From contig NZ_PJPV01000088.1 in assembly GCF_002864045.1 (NCBI RefSeq), positions 1 through 44,944 of the forward strand: a stretch of DNA of 44,944 nucleotides. The letters run 5' to 3'. The DNA is from Endozoicomonas acroporae (GTDB lineage Bacteria; Pseudomonadota; Gammaproteobacteria; Pseudomonadales; Endozoicomonadaceae). Positions 7,103 through 16,490 of this stretch are shown here, in pieces. Position 1 is the first letter of the stretch. The number at the start of each line of letters is the position of its first letter. The notes under the pieces were generated by a model. That model had not been told where the DNA came from. It ran no database searches and saw nothing but the letters and a program-made list of their open reading frames with translations. Both the position numbers and the translations under genes were made by a program.

Positions 7103-7756
7103 TTATTGCTTGAGTTTATTTTCCTGGATGCTGAAAACCGCTTCGATATGAGGTCGAAGGATGGGTCTGTTTTCATGTAAAGCCATAGATAAGGCAATAT
7201 CCACTTTGGAAAACTCACTGAGCTTGTTTTCCTGATTTTGCATCTCTTTGATGTGGTCGAATGCATTTTCAAGGTGGACTCTTGCCCCATGGGTAATTGC
7301 ACCCTCGGCAGGGGTCGTATCCACGCAATGAAAGCCATAAAAATCGTATGCTTCCATTCTTTCACCACTGGCATGGTTTATAGAGTTGAAGGCAGATGTT
7401 ACCGAGCTGCTGGCAGCAGTGGCAGGGTTTTTATTAGACGCGCCGTTTTGTACGCCATGCAAACTGAAAGCCTCAGAATCCTCTATCAATTTGCCAATCG
7501 TTTTTAAGTGGATCATTTCGTCAATTCTGGCCTGAAAATCATCCGCTGTGGCAATGTCTGAACTATGCTCTATCTTTCGCTCCGCCAGTGAGGTTGATGG
7601 TTTGGAGTTCTCCCCCGGGGCTTCTGGTATCTGCTTGATGGCCTCAGTGGTAGTCACCTGTTTATTGTCAGCGGTTTTACCCGGGGAATCGGACACAATG
7701 TCATTATTTGGAATAGTTGGTTGCGATGATGAAGGACCTGCGGGGATAGCGCTCAT
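7103..7756 (-). CDS. Hypothetical protein, Ser/Thr/Asn-rich
   Basis: A 217-residue protein that I do not recognise. The first 75 residues (MSAIPAGPSSSQPTIPNN onward) are rich in Ser, Pro, Thr and Asn and probably disordered. The remainder (from about DDFQARIDEMIHL) looks helical and hydrophilic. There are no membrane segments and no cleavable signal peptide. The ATG at 7756 is chosen because AGGAG lies 8 bases upstream; the longer frame to 7894 lacks this support. It lies on the opposite strand between the metal sensor and the metal ATPase, ending 15 bases from the sensor's stop. The composition would suit a host-directed or secreted protein, but nothing shows that. Confidence 0.6.
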   Translation of the reverse strand: MSAIPAGPSSSQPTIPNNDIVSDSPGKTADNKQVTTTEAIKQIPEAPGENSKPSTSLAERKIEHSSDIATADDFQARIDEMIHLKTIGKLIEDSEAFSLHGVQNGASNKNPATAASSSVTSAFNSINHASGERMEAYDFYGFHCVDTTPAEGAITHGARVHLENAFDHIKEMQNQENKLSEFSKVDIALSMALHENRPILRPHIEAVFSIQENKLKQ

Positions 7757-7964
7757 TATTCTTTCTCCTGATAACCATTCAGCCTGATTCAAAAATCCAT
7801 TATTTCTGACATTCAGCTTAGCAGTGGATTTCTCCGCAGAGTGGTTACAGCAATACTCTTGGCAAATCGAACACGGGTGTAGGCTCCGGTTCATATTAAG
7901 AAAGTATTAATCGAACAGACCTTGATAATTGCACAATGCACTTAACAATATTCATTTTCATGGC

Positions 7965-7998
7965 TTGACGCGCCACAAATATAAAATTATTTTTATAT
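7965..7998 (+). promoter_or_regulatory. zntA promoter with ArsR-type operator
   Basis: TTGACG (7965-7970), a 17-base spacer, and TATTTT (7988-7993) form a plausible sigma-70 promoter. Overlapping its -10 is a perfect palindrome, ATATAAAA (7979-7986) and TTTTATAT (7991-7998), with a 4-base spacer. AT-rich inverted repeats overlapping the promoter are typical operators of ArsR/SmtB repressors; the CadC-like gene at 6762 is the candidate regulator. Confidence 0.55.
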
Positions 7999-8030
7999 AA
8001 ACATTTTTTTATATTATTACGAGTGAAGCC

Positions 8031-10307
8031 ATGTCATCCTGCTCAGCAACCCACAGTGACAGCCCACAGAGTGACACAATGAAAAGTAGCTGTGCTGCAT
8101 CTTCGTGTTGCGGCAATAACACTCATTCAGAAGCTTCTACAATAGAAAGTCAGACTTCTTCGGTTTCCGGTAGTATGCAGCTAAGCTGGATCATCACTGG
8201 CATGGACTGCCCGGGCTGTGCCGCCAAAATTGAGAATGCCGTAAAGGGGCTGAACGGTGTTACTCAGGCTCGGGTCACCTTTGCAACGGAGCGCCTGCTG
8301 GTAGAGGGTGAAAATCGAGTCGGCATCAGTGATGACATCCTTAAGACTCTCAAAGAACTGGGCTTTTCAGTTAAGGACGACGCCGCTTCAGAAACGGCAG
8401 CTGACAGTATCCTGAAAAAATACTGGCGCATTATGTCACTGGCTACGTTTATGCTGGTCGCGGTATTGATTCAGGGCACCTTTCCCGTTGCTGGCAACGT
8501 GTTTTTTTACCTGGCGACACTCTGGGGGCTCTACCCTGTTGCGACCAAAGCATGGCAATTAACCAGAAGTGGCTCTCCCTTTTCCATCGAAACCCTGATG
8601 AGCATCGCGGCCATTGGTGCCCTGTTTCTGGGTGAAACCGTTGAAGCAGCCATGGTGCTTCTGCTGTTTATGATCGGTGAGCATCTGGAGGCATTTGCAG
8701 CAGGGCGGGCTCGACAGGGTGTCCAGAAGCTGATGGCGCTGACACCAGAAACGGCTTACCGTATTGACCGCAATGGGTATAAAACAGAGGTTTCTGCCCA
8801 TACGCTGACACCCGGAGACATCATCGAAATATTACCGGGCAGCCGTCTGCCAGTTGATGGTGAACTCTTAACGCCTAACGTTAGCTTTGATGAAAGCGCA
8901 CTGACCGGCGAATCCGTCCCTGTTGAACATAACCCCGGTGAGAGTGTGATGGCTGGCTCGTTATCTGTGGATCGGGTTGCCCGACTCAGGGTGATTTCAA
9001 AGCCCGGAGAAAGTGCGGTTGACCGTATCATCCGTCTGATCGAAGAAGCAGAAGAGCGAAAAGCGCCAGTTGAACGTTTTATTGATGCATTTAGCCGCTG
9101 GTACACACCATTAATGATGTTTCTGGCGGCACTGGTAGCTATTGTTCCGCCGCTGGTATTTGCCGGGTCCTGGGTAGAATGGATCTACAAGGCACTGGCA
9201 CTGTTACTGATCGCCTGCCCATGTGCACTGGTGATTTCAACGCCTGCTGCTGTTACCTCGGCCCTGGCCAGAGCGTCTCGCAACGGTGCACTGGTCAAGG
9301 GTGGTGCAGCCCTTGAGCTATTGGGTTCGGTCACAACGGTCGCCTTTGATAAAACCGGCACACTGACGGAAGGAAAGCCTGCCGTCACTCACATAGCATC
9401 ATTTGACCGCTCAACATTCAATCCAGAGCCCAACCCAGAGCAGGAACTCCTGCGACTGGCTGCAGCCGTCGAGTCAGGTTCAACACATCCACTGGCCAAA
9501 GCCATCGTCGCCAAGGCTGATGAGATGAATATCAAACTCCCTCCCGCCGCGGACATTGTGGCCAAAGCCGGACTGGGTGTGCAAGGTCAGGTTGAAGGCA
9601 AAGCGGTGGTCGTTGGCTCACCACGACACTTACAGGACAGTATTGATCTGATTACAGGCGCTCAACAAAAACTTGAACAGCTTGAAGAGCAGGGTAATAC
9701 CATCGCAGTAGTGACGGTTGGAGGGCATTTGGTGGGTTTTATTGCCCTGCGGGATGAACCAAAAGCCGAGGCTCCGAATGCCATCGCAGCCCTTAAAGCC
9801 ATGGGTATCAACAGTATCATGCTCACTGGTGATAACCCACGGGCTGCGAAAGCCGTCGCCAGCCAATTGGGAATGGAGTATCGTGCGGATCTCCTGCCCG
9901 GAGATAAATCTGCTGAAATAGAGTCGCTACGAAAACAAGGCCGGGTTGCCATGATCGGTGACGGCATCAATGACGCCCCTGCACTGAAGACGGCAGATAT
10001 CGGCATTGCCATGGGATCGGGTGCCGACATTGCTCTTGAAACCGCCGACTGTGCGCTGACCCATAACCGTGTGGCAGAACTTGCGGACCTTATTGGTCTT
10101 TCCCGCGCCACCATGTCCATTATCCGCCAGAACATTTTTCTGGCCGTGGGCAGTAAAGCCTTCTTCCTGGTCACAACCCTGCTGGGCATAACCGGACTCT
10201 GGGTTGCTGTCCTTGCCGACACAGGTGCCACAGCCCTGGTCACCGCCAATGCCCTCAGGCTATTGCGAAATAAAAAAGTGAGCACGTTTATGAAATATCC
10301 GGGCTAA
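8031..10307 (+). CDS. zntA: Zinc/cadmium/lead-exporting P1B-type ATPase
   Basis: Inner-membrane P-type ATPase of 758 residues that pumps divalent soft metals out of the cell. The first 50 residues form a Cys/Ser/His-rich extension (SSCAASSCCGNN), followed by a heavy-metal-associated domain with GMDCPGC at 57-63. Eight membrane segments, the actuator TGES motif, the transmembrane CPC at 396-398, the phosphorylation motif DKTGT with Asp440, and GDGINDAP near 643-650 are all present. The GMDCPGC metal site followed by CPC is characteristic of the ZntA group rather than copper pumps. The start ATG has GAGTGA upstream. The promoter carries a probable operator for the neighbouring CadC-like repressor. 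The Cys-rich N-terminal extension may be an additional metal-binding region. Confidence 0.93.
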   Translation: MSSCSATHSDSPQSDTMKSSCAASSCCGNNTHSEASTIESQTSSVSGSMQLSWIITGMDCPGCAAKIENAVKGLNGVTQARVTFATERLLVEGENRVGISDDILKTLKELGFSVKDDAASETAADSILKKYWRIMSLATFMLVAVLIQGTFPVAGNVFFYLATLWGLYPVATKAWQLTRSGSPFSIETLMSIAAIGALFLGETVEAAMVLLLFMIGEHLEAFAAGRARQGVQKLMALTPETAYRIDRNGYKTEVSAHTLTPGDIIEILPGSRLPVDGELLTPNVSFDESALTGESVPVEHNPGESVMAGSLSVDRVARLRVISKPGESAVDRIIRLIEEAEERKAPVERFIDAFSRWYTPLMMFLAALVAIVPPLVFAGSWVEWIYKALALLLIACPCALVISTPAAVTSALARASRNGALVKGGAALELLGSVTTVAFDKTGTLTEGKPAVTHIASFDRSTFNPEPNPEQELLRLAAAVESGSTHPLAKAIVAKADEMNIKLPPAADIVAKAGLGVQGQVEGKAVVVGSPRHLQDSIDLITGAQQKLEQLEEQGNTIAVVTVGGHLVGFIALRDEPKAEAPNAIAALKAMGINSIMLTGDNPRAAKAVASQLGMEYRADLLPGDKSAEIESLRKQGRVAMIGDGINDAPALKTADIGIAMGSGADIALETADCALTHNRVAELADLIGLSRATMSIIRQNIFLAVGSKAFFLVTTLLGITGLWVAVLADTGATALVTANALRLLRNKKVSTFMKYPG

Positions 10308-10365
10308 ACCTTTAACCTATCCGGGCGACTCAGAATGAAACGAGTTTGTCCGGAGATTTCCACCT

Positions 10366-11535
10366 GTGCCACAGAAACAACGCCCATCATCGAAGTCTTC
10401 AGAACAGAAGTCTTCACCAAAAAAGAAGGTTTCAACAACGTCGGGTAACCACAACATTCTGGATACCGATGGGCTCAAAACCTCTGGCTTAAGAGCCAAT
10501 AACAGCATTCTGGTCAACAAAGAGGTTGGCAAGTATCAGGTCCAACAGACATCAGGGCTGGCTTCTCAATTTGAGCAGGAAAAAGAGAAGGCTGCGCGGC
10601 AACGGGCATTGCTGGAAAGTCTTCACCCCGGATGGACCGCCCCGGATCAATCCGACTTCACAGGGCTATCTCTGAACCATCGGGATCTGGAGCGCATGCG
10701 CTTTAAAAACAGCCTGATGCAGCGCTGTAAATTCCGGTCCGGCAAACTGCGTGGCGTTTATTGGAAAAACTGTGACCTGCGTGGTGCCGATTTTCGCCAT
10801 ACCGATCTGCGGGACTGCATTCTGGATGGCTGTAATTTGAATGGGGCCGACCTTCGTCACGCCAACCTGGACAATGCCAGAGTCATTGACTCCGACCTCT
10901 CAGCAGCGAATTTTGATCATGCCATGCTGGATAAAGCGGTAATTGAGAACTGTGATATGACCGCACAAACCTTCCACAACAGCTCCTGCCGGGAAATACG
11001 TTTATACAACAGTCATATCATCCACGGATTCTTTGATAATACAGATTTCTCACAGGCAGAGATTGAGGATATGGAGTTTCGTCACTGTACCCTGACCAAA
11101 ACCTCATTCAACAATGCGGCGATCCAAAACGCATCATTCAAAGGGTGTGAAAGTTTTGATGAAGGCCCCTCTTTTTCCGGGGCAACAATGAATGAAGTAA
11201 CCATGGCTGACTGTGAACTACAGTCTGTGAGTCTGGCCAATACTGAAATATCTCAGTGTGTCTGGGAGCGTGTCAGCCTAACCAGCGCCCAATTGGATAA
11301 TGCCGTATTCAACAAGGTCAGCTTCAATGAAGGCGTTTTCACCGACTGCTTCAGTGTGGAAAAGGCACCCACCTTTACCCACTGCCATCTGAATCATTTA
11401 CTGATCGAGCATACCGACCTGACCGATGCACACTTCAGCCAGAGTTGTTTTATCGGAACCATTATCAAAGACTCAGATATTGAACAGTGGCAACTGCACA
11501 ATACCCGAATCGCACCGGATACAATGATTGAGTAA
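10366..11535 (+). CDS. Pentapeptide-repeat protein
   Basis: A 389-residue protein with a basic, Ser/Lys-rich N-terminus (SSKSSEQKSSPKKK), a short charged helix near residues 67-85, and then from about residue 95 to the end consecutive A(D/N)LXX-type pentapeptides (LRGADFRHTDLRDCILDGCN, LNGADLRHANLDNA). These repeats fold into a right-handed quadrilateral beta-helix. Later repeats are degenerate. The function of most such proteins is unknown; some mimic DNA and bind gyrase, others are host-directed. The start is GTG (10366-10368), supported by GGAG 9 bases upstream; no in-frame ATG lies near. It starts 58 bases after zntA and converges on the type I secretion genes. No signal peptide is seen. 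Confidence 0.85.
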   Translation: MPQKQRPSSKSSEQKSSPKKKVSTTSGNHNILDTDGLKTSGLRANNSILVNKEVGKYQVQQTSGLASQFEQEKEKAARQRALLESLHPGWTAPDQSDFTGLSLNHRDLERMRFKNSLMQRCKFRSGKLRGVYWKNCDLRGADFRHTDLRDCILDGCNLNGADLRHANLDNARVIDSDLSAANFDHAMLDKAVIENCDMTAQTFHNSSCREIRLYNSHIIHGFFDNTDFSQAEIEDMEFRHCTLTKTSFNNAAIQNASFKGCESFDEGPSFSGATMNEVTMADCELQSVSLANTEISQCVWERVSLTSAQLDNAVFNKVSFNEGVFTDCFSVEKAPTFTHCHLNHLLIEHTDLTDAHFSQSCFIGTIIKDSDIEQWQLHNTRIAPDTMIE

Positions 11536-11595
11536 GGCTGGAAATACCGCTGCTTCAGTGGCTATGATCACATCGGAAAACCAGCCTCATCCTGT

Positions 11596-13296
11596 TTATC
11601 TTTCTGTCAACGCATTCTGCTTGGCCCTGAGAATAGGCTTAAGCAGATAGGCCATCAGCGTCTTATCTCCGGTGATAATGTCCACATTGGTTCTCATACC
11701 GGGAATAATCATAAGCGGTTTATCTTCTGAGCCGACGAAGTTATTTTTGGTCCGGATTCGGACAATATAAAAGCTCTCGCCTTGCTCATCCTTGATGGTA
11801 TCAGCACTGATGTGCTCAACCTCACCTTCAAGCCCACCATAAATCGCAAAGTCATAGGCCGTTAGCTTAACCACCGCTTTCATCCCCAGACGCAGAAAAC
11901 CGATGTCTTTGGGCTGAATTTGCGCCTCAATCATCAGGTTATCTTCCAGTGGCACAATCTCCAGCAGACTCATGCCGGGCTGAACGACCCCACCCAGCGT
12001 GGTGATATGGATTTTCTTAACAATGCCATCCATGGGTGATTTGATCAGAGTCCGGTCTACCTGGTCTTCAAGGGCATGATTAGACTCACCTAACTGATCC
12101 AGATGAACTTCCGTTTCCTTGAGTTCCTGAACAATATCAGCACGGTATTCCTGAAAAACCTCTTCTTTACGGGACAGCGCCTCCTGATAGGCCGCCTGTA
12201 ACTTTGGAATACTCAGCTCAGTTCTTCGCATTTGTGACTCAAGGTCATTCACCCGCTGTCTTAACTGAATCAGCTCAACCCTGGAGACAACACCCTGCTC
12301 TGCCAGAGGCACGGTCAATTCAAGTTCATCCTGTCCCAGTTCAAAGCTGGTGGTCAAAAATATCAGCTGATCTTCTGTGGTGGCTAACTCATGCTCAGCC
12401 TGGACAGCCTGCTCCCGGGCAACATTGAGCTCTGCAATGAAGCGGTCGGCACGCTGATAAAAAATTTCCCGCTCTCGCTCCATATAAGCCGGATAGTCGT
12501 CCAACTCAGCCGGGAAGTTCAATGTTTCCCCCGACAACTCGGCTCTCAGTCTGGCCGCTTTGGCAAGCTCGCTGTAATACTCAATGGCACTTTCCCGAAA
12601 GGTGGAAGAGAAACGGGTATCATCCAGCTGCATCAACGGTTGCCCGGAGTGCACCTGTTGACCTTCTGCAACAAAAATCTGTTCCAGAATCCCACCTTCC
12701 AGATTTTGCACCACCTGCAACCGCGAGGATGGAATGACGATCCCCAGGCCCCTGGTAATTTCATCCAGTCGGGCAACACTGGCCCAGACGATGGAAGAGA
12801 ACAGCGCCAGCAGCATGGTGTATATCAGTAAACGGCCACCTTTTGGCGTTCTTATCAGCATGGCGACATTGGTATCAGAGATATATTCCATATCATCTGG
12901 TAGCACTGTGTCTTCTATCTTTTCTAAAGAGTTCTCTGAAGAGTTCTCTGAAGAAGTCTCTAAGGAGTTTTCCGGAGAATCCTCCCCTTTGCCATCCTCA
13001 GAAGCACTCTGCTCCTGGCCATCAGGAACATTAATTGCCTGGCCTGACACTTCCTGTTCTGACTCAGCCGACTCTGAAGCGTTCTCTGAAGAAGTCTCTA
13101 AAGAGTTCTCCGAAGAATCCACTCCTTTGCCATCCTCAGAAGCACTCTGCTCCTGGCCATCAGCAACACTAAATGCCAGGCTTGGCATCAACTGTTCTGA
13201 CTCAGCCGACTTGGTAATGTGGCCTTCTGACGGTTCAGTCTGATTCACAGGAGCCTCTGTCGAGCCCTTTACGTCCTTATCATCGCTGCTACTCAT
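11596..13296 (-). CDS. Type I secretion membrane-fusion (HlyD-family) adaptor
   Basis: Periplasmic adaptor, 566 residues, linking an inner-membrane ABC exporter to an outer-membrane TolC-like channel. After an unusual acidic N-terminal region (residues 1-135) comes one membrane segment (GGRLLIYTMLLALFSSIVWA, near 153-172), then the lipoyl/barrel half VVQNLEGGILEQIFVAEGQ, a long coiled coil, and the second barrel half RTLIKSPMDGIVKKI with the C-terminal ITGDKTLMAYLLKP, all standard for HlyD. The family is normally about 420-480 residues; the excess is the N-terminal Ser/Glu/Asn-rich region, which holds a 138-bp tandem duplication. The stop of the ABC transporter gene lies 6 bases upstream, so the two are one operon. 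No outer-membrane component or RTX substrate is present in this window. Confidence 0.9.
   Translation of the reverse strand: MSSSDDKDVKGSTEAPVNQTEPSEGHITKSAESEQLMPSLAFSVADGQEQSASEDGKGVDSSENSLETSSENASESAESEQEVSGQAINVPDGQEQSASEDGKGEDSPENSLETSSENSSENSLEKIEDTVLPDDMEYISDTNVAMLIRTPKGGRLLIYTMLLALFSSIVWASVARLDEITRGLGIVIPSSRLQVVQNLEGGILEQIFVAEGQQVHSGQPLMQLDDTRFSSTFRESAIEYYSELAKAARLRAELSGETLNFPAELDDYPAYMEREREIFYQRADRFIAELNVAREQAVQAEHELATTEDQLIFLTTSFELGQDELELTVPLAEQGVVSRVELIQLRQRVNDLESQMRRTELSIPKLQAAYQEALSRKEEVFQEYRADIVQELKETEVHLDQLGESNHALEDQVDRTLIKSPMDGIVKKIHITTLGGVVQPGMSLLEIVPLEDNLMIEAQIQPKDIGFLRLGMKAVVKLTAYDFAIYGGLEGEVEHISADTIKDEQGESFYIVRIRTKNNFVGSEDKPLMIIPGMRTNVDIITGDKTLMAYLLKPILRAKQNALTER
12943..13218 (-). 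repeat. 138-bp tandem duplication inside the HlyD-family gene
   Basis: Two adjacent units, 12943-13080 and 13081-13218, encode nearly the same 46 residues, each including DGQEQSASEDGKG and the SxENSLETSSEN segment. The unit is in frame. It lengthens the cytoplasmic acidic tail of the adaptor, before its membrane segment. A smaller SENS-type microrepeat follows at the left edge (near 12925-12950). Confidence 0.8.
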
Positions 13297-13302
13297 TCCA
13301 GC

Positions 13303-15471
13303 CTATCCTATTTTGAGTTTGCCCTGCCTTAACGCCGCATGTACCTGATCCTTGGGTCCATCCGCAACAATACGTCCACTGTCCATTACGATCAGTCGAT
13401 CCACCAGATCCAGCATTGAGGCCTTATGGGTAACCAATATCAACGTCTTGCCGCTGCACCGGGTCTTTAGCTGTTCCTTCATTCGCAGCTCTGTGGTGTT
13501 GTCCATAGAACTGGATGGCTCATCCATCACCAGAATCGGTGGATTCATCAGCAGGGCACGGGCCAGGGCAATACTTTGTCGCTGCCCCCCGGACAGGTTT
13601 TGTCCGCGCTCACCCACGATCATATCCAGCCCGTTAGGGTGCTTATTGGCAAACTCCGTTACTCCGGCAATCTCAGCAGCCTCAAGCAACTGGCTGTCGT
13701 CAACATGGTTTGCCCCCAAGGTGATATTGTCTTTAATGGAGCCATAAAACAGTGTGATATCCTGGCTAACGCAGCCAATACTGGAGCGCAGGTCAGTGGG
13801 ATTGATCTGTCGTAAATCAACACCGTCAACCCGAACTGCACCTTCTCCCGGTTCATAAAGTCCCAGTATCAGCTTTTCGATGGTTGTCTTGCCGGAACCA
13901 ATTCGCCCGATAATCCCAACCTTTTCACCGGCTTTAATACTCAGGCTGACATCTCTTAAGGCCTGAATTTCCTGCTCGGGATAGGAAAAGTGAACCCCAT
14001 CAAAGTCAATACTGCCTTTCAGGTCCGGACGATTAACGTAATCCCTGTCTTCATGACGTTCGGTTGGCATGTCCATAATCTGATTCAGGCCATCCAGAGC
14101 CGATTTGGCCTGGTTATAGCGAGTTGCCAGCCCGGCAATCTGAGCCATGGGTGCCAGACAGCGGCCAGACAGCATGACCGAGGCAATCAGCCCCCCCATA
14201 CTCAACTCACCTTCAGCGATCAGATAAACCCCAAGAATAACCATGCCTATATTGGCCATTTGTTGAACATAGGCGCTGAAACTGGTGGCAGAAGAAGTGA
14301 GCAGTTTGGTTTTAATGCTCCAGGTGGCAATATGGCTAACGGCTTTTTCCCAACGGTACTGAATATCACTCTCGGCCTGGGCAATTTTCAGGGCTTCCAT
14401 GCCTGAGAGGCTTTCAATCAATGTGGCATTTTTCTGCTGACTGGAACGGAGTGTTTTTTCAACGGAATTTTTGAGAGGCTCCTGAATAAAGAAACTGTAG
14501 AGGCCAATGATGAGCATGGCGACCAAAGGTACAACTGCCGTCGGCCCACCGAGCATAAATATCACGAAAAGAATGATACAGGTGAACGGCAGGTCAACCA
14601 GCGCAGTAACCGTTGAAGAGGTAATAAATTCCCGAATACTTTCGAAGTCCTGAAGGTTTTTCGCGAAGGAACCCACTGAAGCGGGCCTGGCCTTCATGCT
14701 CAACCCCAGAACCTGCTCCATGATGGCAGAAGAGAGCAGAATATCGGACTTTTTACCGGCCAGATCAATAAAATAGCTGCGCACCATTTTCAGAATAAAA
14801 TCAAAACTGAAAACAATAAACGCACCAACGGCCAGAACCCAGAGTGTATCAAACGCCTGGTTGGGAACCACCCGGTCATACACATTCATGACAAACAGCG
14901 GGCTGGCAACGACAAAGATGTTGATCAACAGTGATGCCAATAAAACATCACGGTAAATTCTCCATGAACCGAGAATAGTTCCCCAGAACCAGTGTCTGGA
15001 TTTAACCGTTAATTTCTGCGGGGTCCGACGATCATAACGATGCTTTTCACGGACATAGATAACATAGCCACTGTAAAATTCATTTAATTCTTCAATACTG
15101 ATTGTTGTCGTGCCCTCACCGGTTTCCGGCATAATAATCCGGGCAGTGCCTTTTGCATGGTCAATATCCGACAAAATGCAGGCTTTGCGTTTATTCAGTA
15201 ACAACACGGCAGGAACAACCAGTGAAGATATTTCGGCAATCTCCCGCTTATGAACTTTACAGGCCAGACCCGCTCTTTCGGACGATCGAATAAATACTTC
15301 TGCAGTAAATTTGCCTTTCTCAAGGGGCATTCCAGCTTTTAAAGATTCCCGTGAATACGGATTACCATAATGGCGGGTTAACAAGGCGAGGCATTCAAGA
15401 AGGTCATCGCTGCTGACGGGGTGTTCATCAGGGATATCCCAGCCGTCATGAAGGGTACTGGAGTAATTCAT
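13303..15471 (-). CDS. Type I secretion ABC transporter (LapB/RtxB-like)
   Basis: Inner-membrane exporter of 722 residues that powers one-step secretion of RTX-type adhesins or toxins. Residues about 20-140 form a C39-peptidase-like domain that lacks the catalytic Cys-Gly context and so should be the non-cleaving substrate-docking type. Six membrane segments span about 165-440. The nucleotide-binding domain has Walker A GRIGSGKTT near 521-530, signature LSGGQRQSIALARAL near 625 and Walker B ILVMDEPSSSMD near 647. The Ile-Gly-Ser-Gly-Lys form and the inactive C39 domain are like LapB of adhesin systems. ATG 15471 has AGG upstream. The adaptor gene follows after 6 bases. The secreted substrate is not in the window. 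Confidence 0.9.
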   Translation of the reverse strand: MNYSSTLHDGWDIPDEHPVSSDDLLECLALLTRHYGNPYSRESLKAGMPLEKGKFTAEVFIRSSERAGLACKVHKREIAEISSLVVPAVLLLNKRKACILSDIDHAKGTARIIMPETGEGTTTISIEELNEFYSGYVIYVREKHRYDRRTPQKLTVKSRHWFWGTILGSWRIYRDVLLASLLINIFVVASPLFVMNVYDRVVPNQAFDTLWVLAVGAFIVFSFDFILKMVRSYFIDLAGKKSDILLSSAIMEQVLGLSMKARPASVGSFAKNLQDFESIREFITSSTVTALVDLPFTCIILFVIFMLGGPTAVVPLVAMLIIGLYSFFIQEPLKNSVEKTLRSSQQKNATLIESLSGMEALKIAQAESDIQYRWEKAVSHIATWSIKTKLLTSSATSFSAYVQQMANIGMVILGVYLIAEGELSMGGLIASVMLSGRCLAPMAQIAGLATRYNQAKSALDGLNQIMDMPTERHEDRDYVNRPDLKGSIDFDGVHFSYPEQEIQALRDVSLSIKAGEKVGIIGRIGSGKTTIEKLILGLYEPGEGAVRVDGVDLRQINPTDLRSSIGCVSQDITLFYGSIKDNITLGANHVDDSQLLEAAEIAGVTEFANKHPNGLDMIVGERGQNLSGGQRQSIALARALLMNPPILVMDEPSSSMDNTTELRMKEQLKTRCSGKTLILVTHKASMLDLVDRLIVMDSGRIVADGPKDQVHAALRQGKLKIG

Positions 15472-15643
15472 AGCTACCTGCTGATTGTTTCATCCGTGTT
15501 TTCTTACAAGAGATTGATTCAGAAACAAACAGCGTGATTGCCTGAAAGGTATTAATAACTAAAGATTAGCGCAAAATACCAAACAGCTAATTGAAAAATA
15601 AAAAATTGAAAACCACATCTTTAAATGTGTGTTCATATCAGAA

Positions 15644-15670
15644 ATAAAAAAACGGGGAATTGAATTCCCC
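15644..15670 (-). terminator. Terminator of the pst-phoU operon
   Basis: GGGGAATT (15654-15661) and AATTCCCC (15663-15670) form a GC-topped hairpin. On the minus strand it is followed by seven T residues (15646-15652 complement). It lies 37 bases beyond the phoU stop. Confidence 0.8.
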
Positions 15671-15706
15671 TAAACCATTTCGATTAAATTAAAAGACAGT
15701 ACTTTT

Positions 15707-16441
15707 TCAATCATCCAGCTGCTGATCAAACACCTCTTCCTGCATCCGTTTAAGACCAATGTGTCTGACATCCTTGCCCTTGACCAGATAAATAACGTAC
15801 TCGGCAATATTTCTGGCATGATCACCAATCCGCTCCAGGGAGCGTAATACCCACATAATATTCAACACCCGGGTAATGGAGCGGGGATCTTCCATCATAT
15901 AAGTCACCAGTTCACGGGTGGCACTTTTGTATTCCCGATCCACCGCTTTATCCTCTTTGGCCACCGCAAGGGCCTGCTCTGCATCAAACCGGGCAAAGGC
16001 ATTCAGGGCATCCTGAGTCATCTGCCGGACATGGCTGCCAATATGACGGGTTTCAATATAGCCTTTGGGGGCTTCCCCCTGTTCTGACAATTTTATGGCA
16101 AATCGGGCAATTTTGGCCGCTTCATCACCAATGCGCTCCAGGTCCGTGGCCACTTTGGTGCATGCCAGAACCAGACGCAAGTCGCTGGCCGCAGGCTGGC
16201 GGCGGGCCAGAATTCTGGAACACTCCTGATCAATGGACGTTTCCATAAAGTTGATGTCGGTGTCTTTTTCACAAACAACGATGGCCAGGTCACTGTCGGC
16301 ATTGATCAGTGACTCAATGGCATCACTGACCTGCTTCTCAACCATGCCGCCCATGGACAACAGGTTATTGCGCAGCTCTTCCAGTTCATGGTTGAACTGC
16401 TGGGAAATATGGTGGGTCAGCAAATCGCTTTGGTTAGGCAT
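15707..16441 (-). CDS. phoU: Phosphate-specific transport regulator PhoU
   Basis: Cytosolic, 244 residues, made of two three-helix PhoU repeats (about 20-110 and 125-215). Metal-binding motifs of the type ExxxD are visible (DLERIGDEAAKIA and LERIGDHARNIAEY). PhoU restrains signalling through PstB/PhoR and so keeps the Pho regulon off when phosphate is sufficient. It is the last gene of the pstCAB-phoU operon, 49 bases after pstB, and is followed by an intrinsic terminator. Confidence 0.96.
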   Translation of the reverse strand: MPNQSDLLTHHISQQFNHELEELRNNLLSMGGMVEKQVSDAIESLINADSDLAIVVCEKDTDINFMETSIDQECSRILARRQPAASDLRLVLACTKVATDLERIGDEAAKIARFAIKLSEQGEAPKGYIETRHIGSHVRQMTQDALNAFARFDAEQALAVAKEDKAVDREYKSATRELVTYMMEDPRSITRVLNIMWVLRSLERIGDHARNIAEYVIYLVKGKDVRHIGLKRMQEEVFDQQLDD

Positions 16442-16490
16442 GGATAATCCTTGGAGGCTGCCAGAAGCTGTTGAGATTCAGGAAAGCATT

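Noticed and set aside
11535..11587. AGGCTGG / CCAGCCT inverted repeat between convergent genes
   Set aside because: Long loop and no T-run on either strand; not a convincing terminator.
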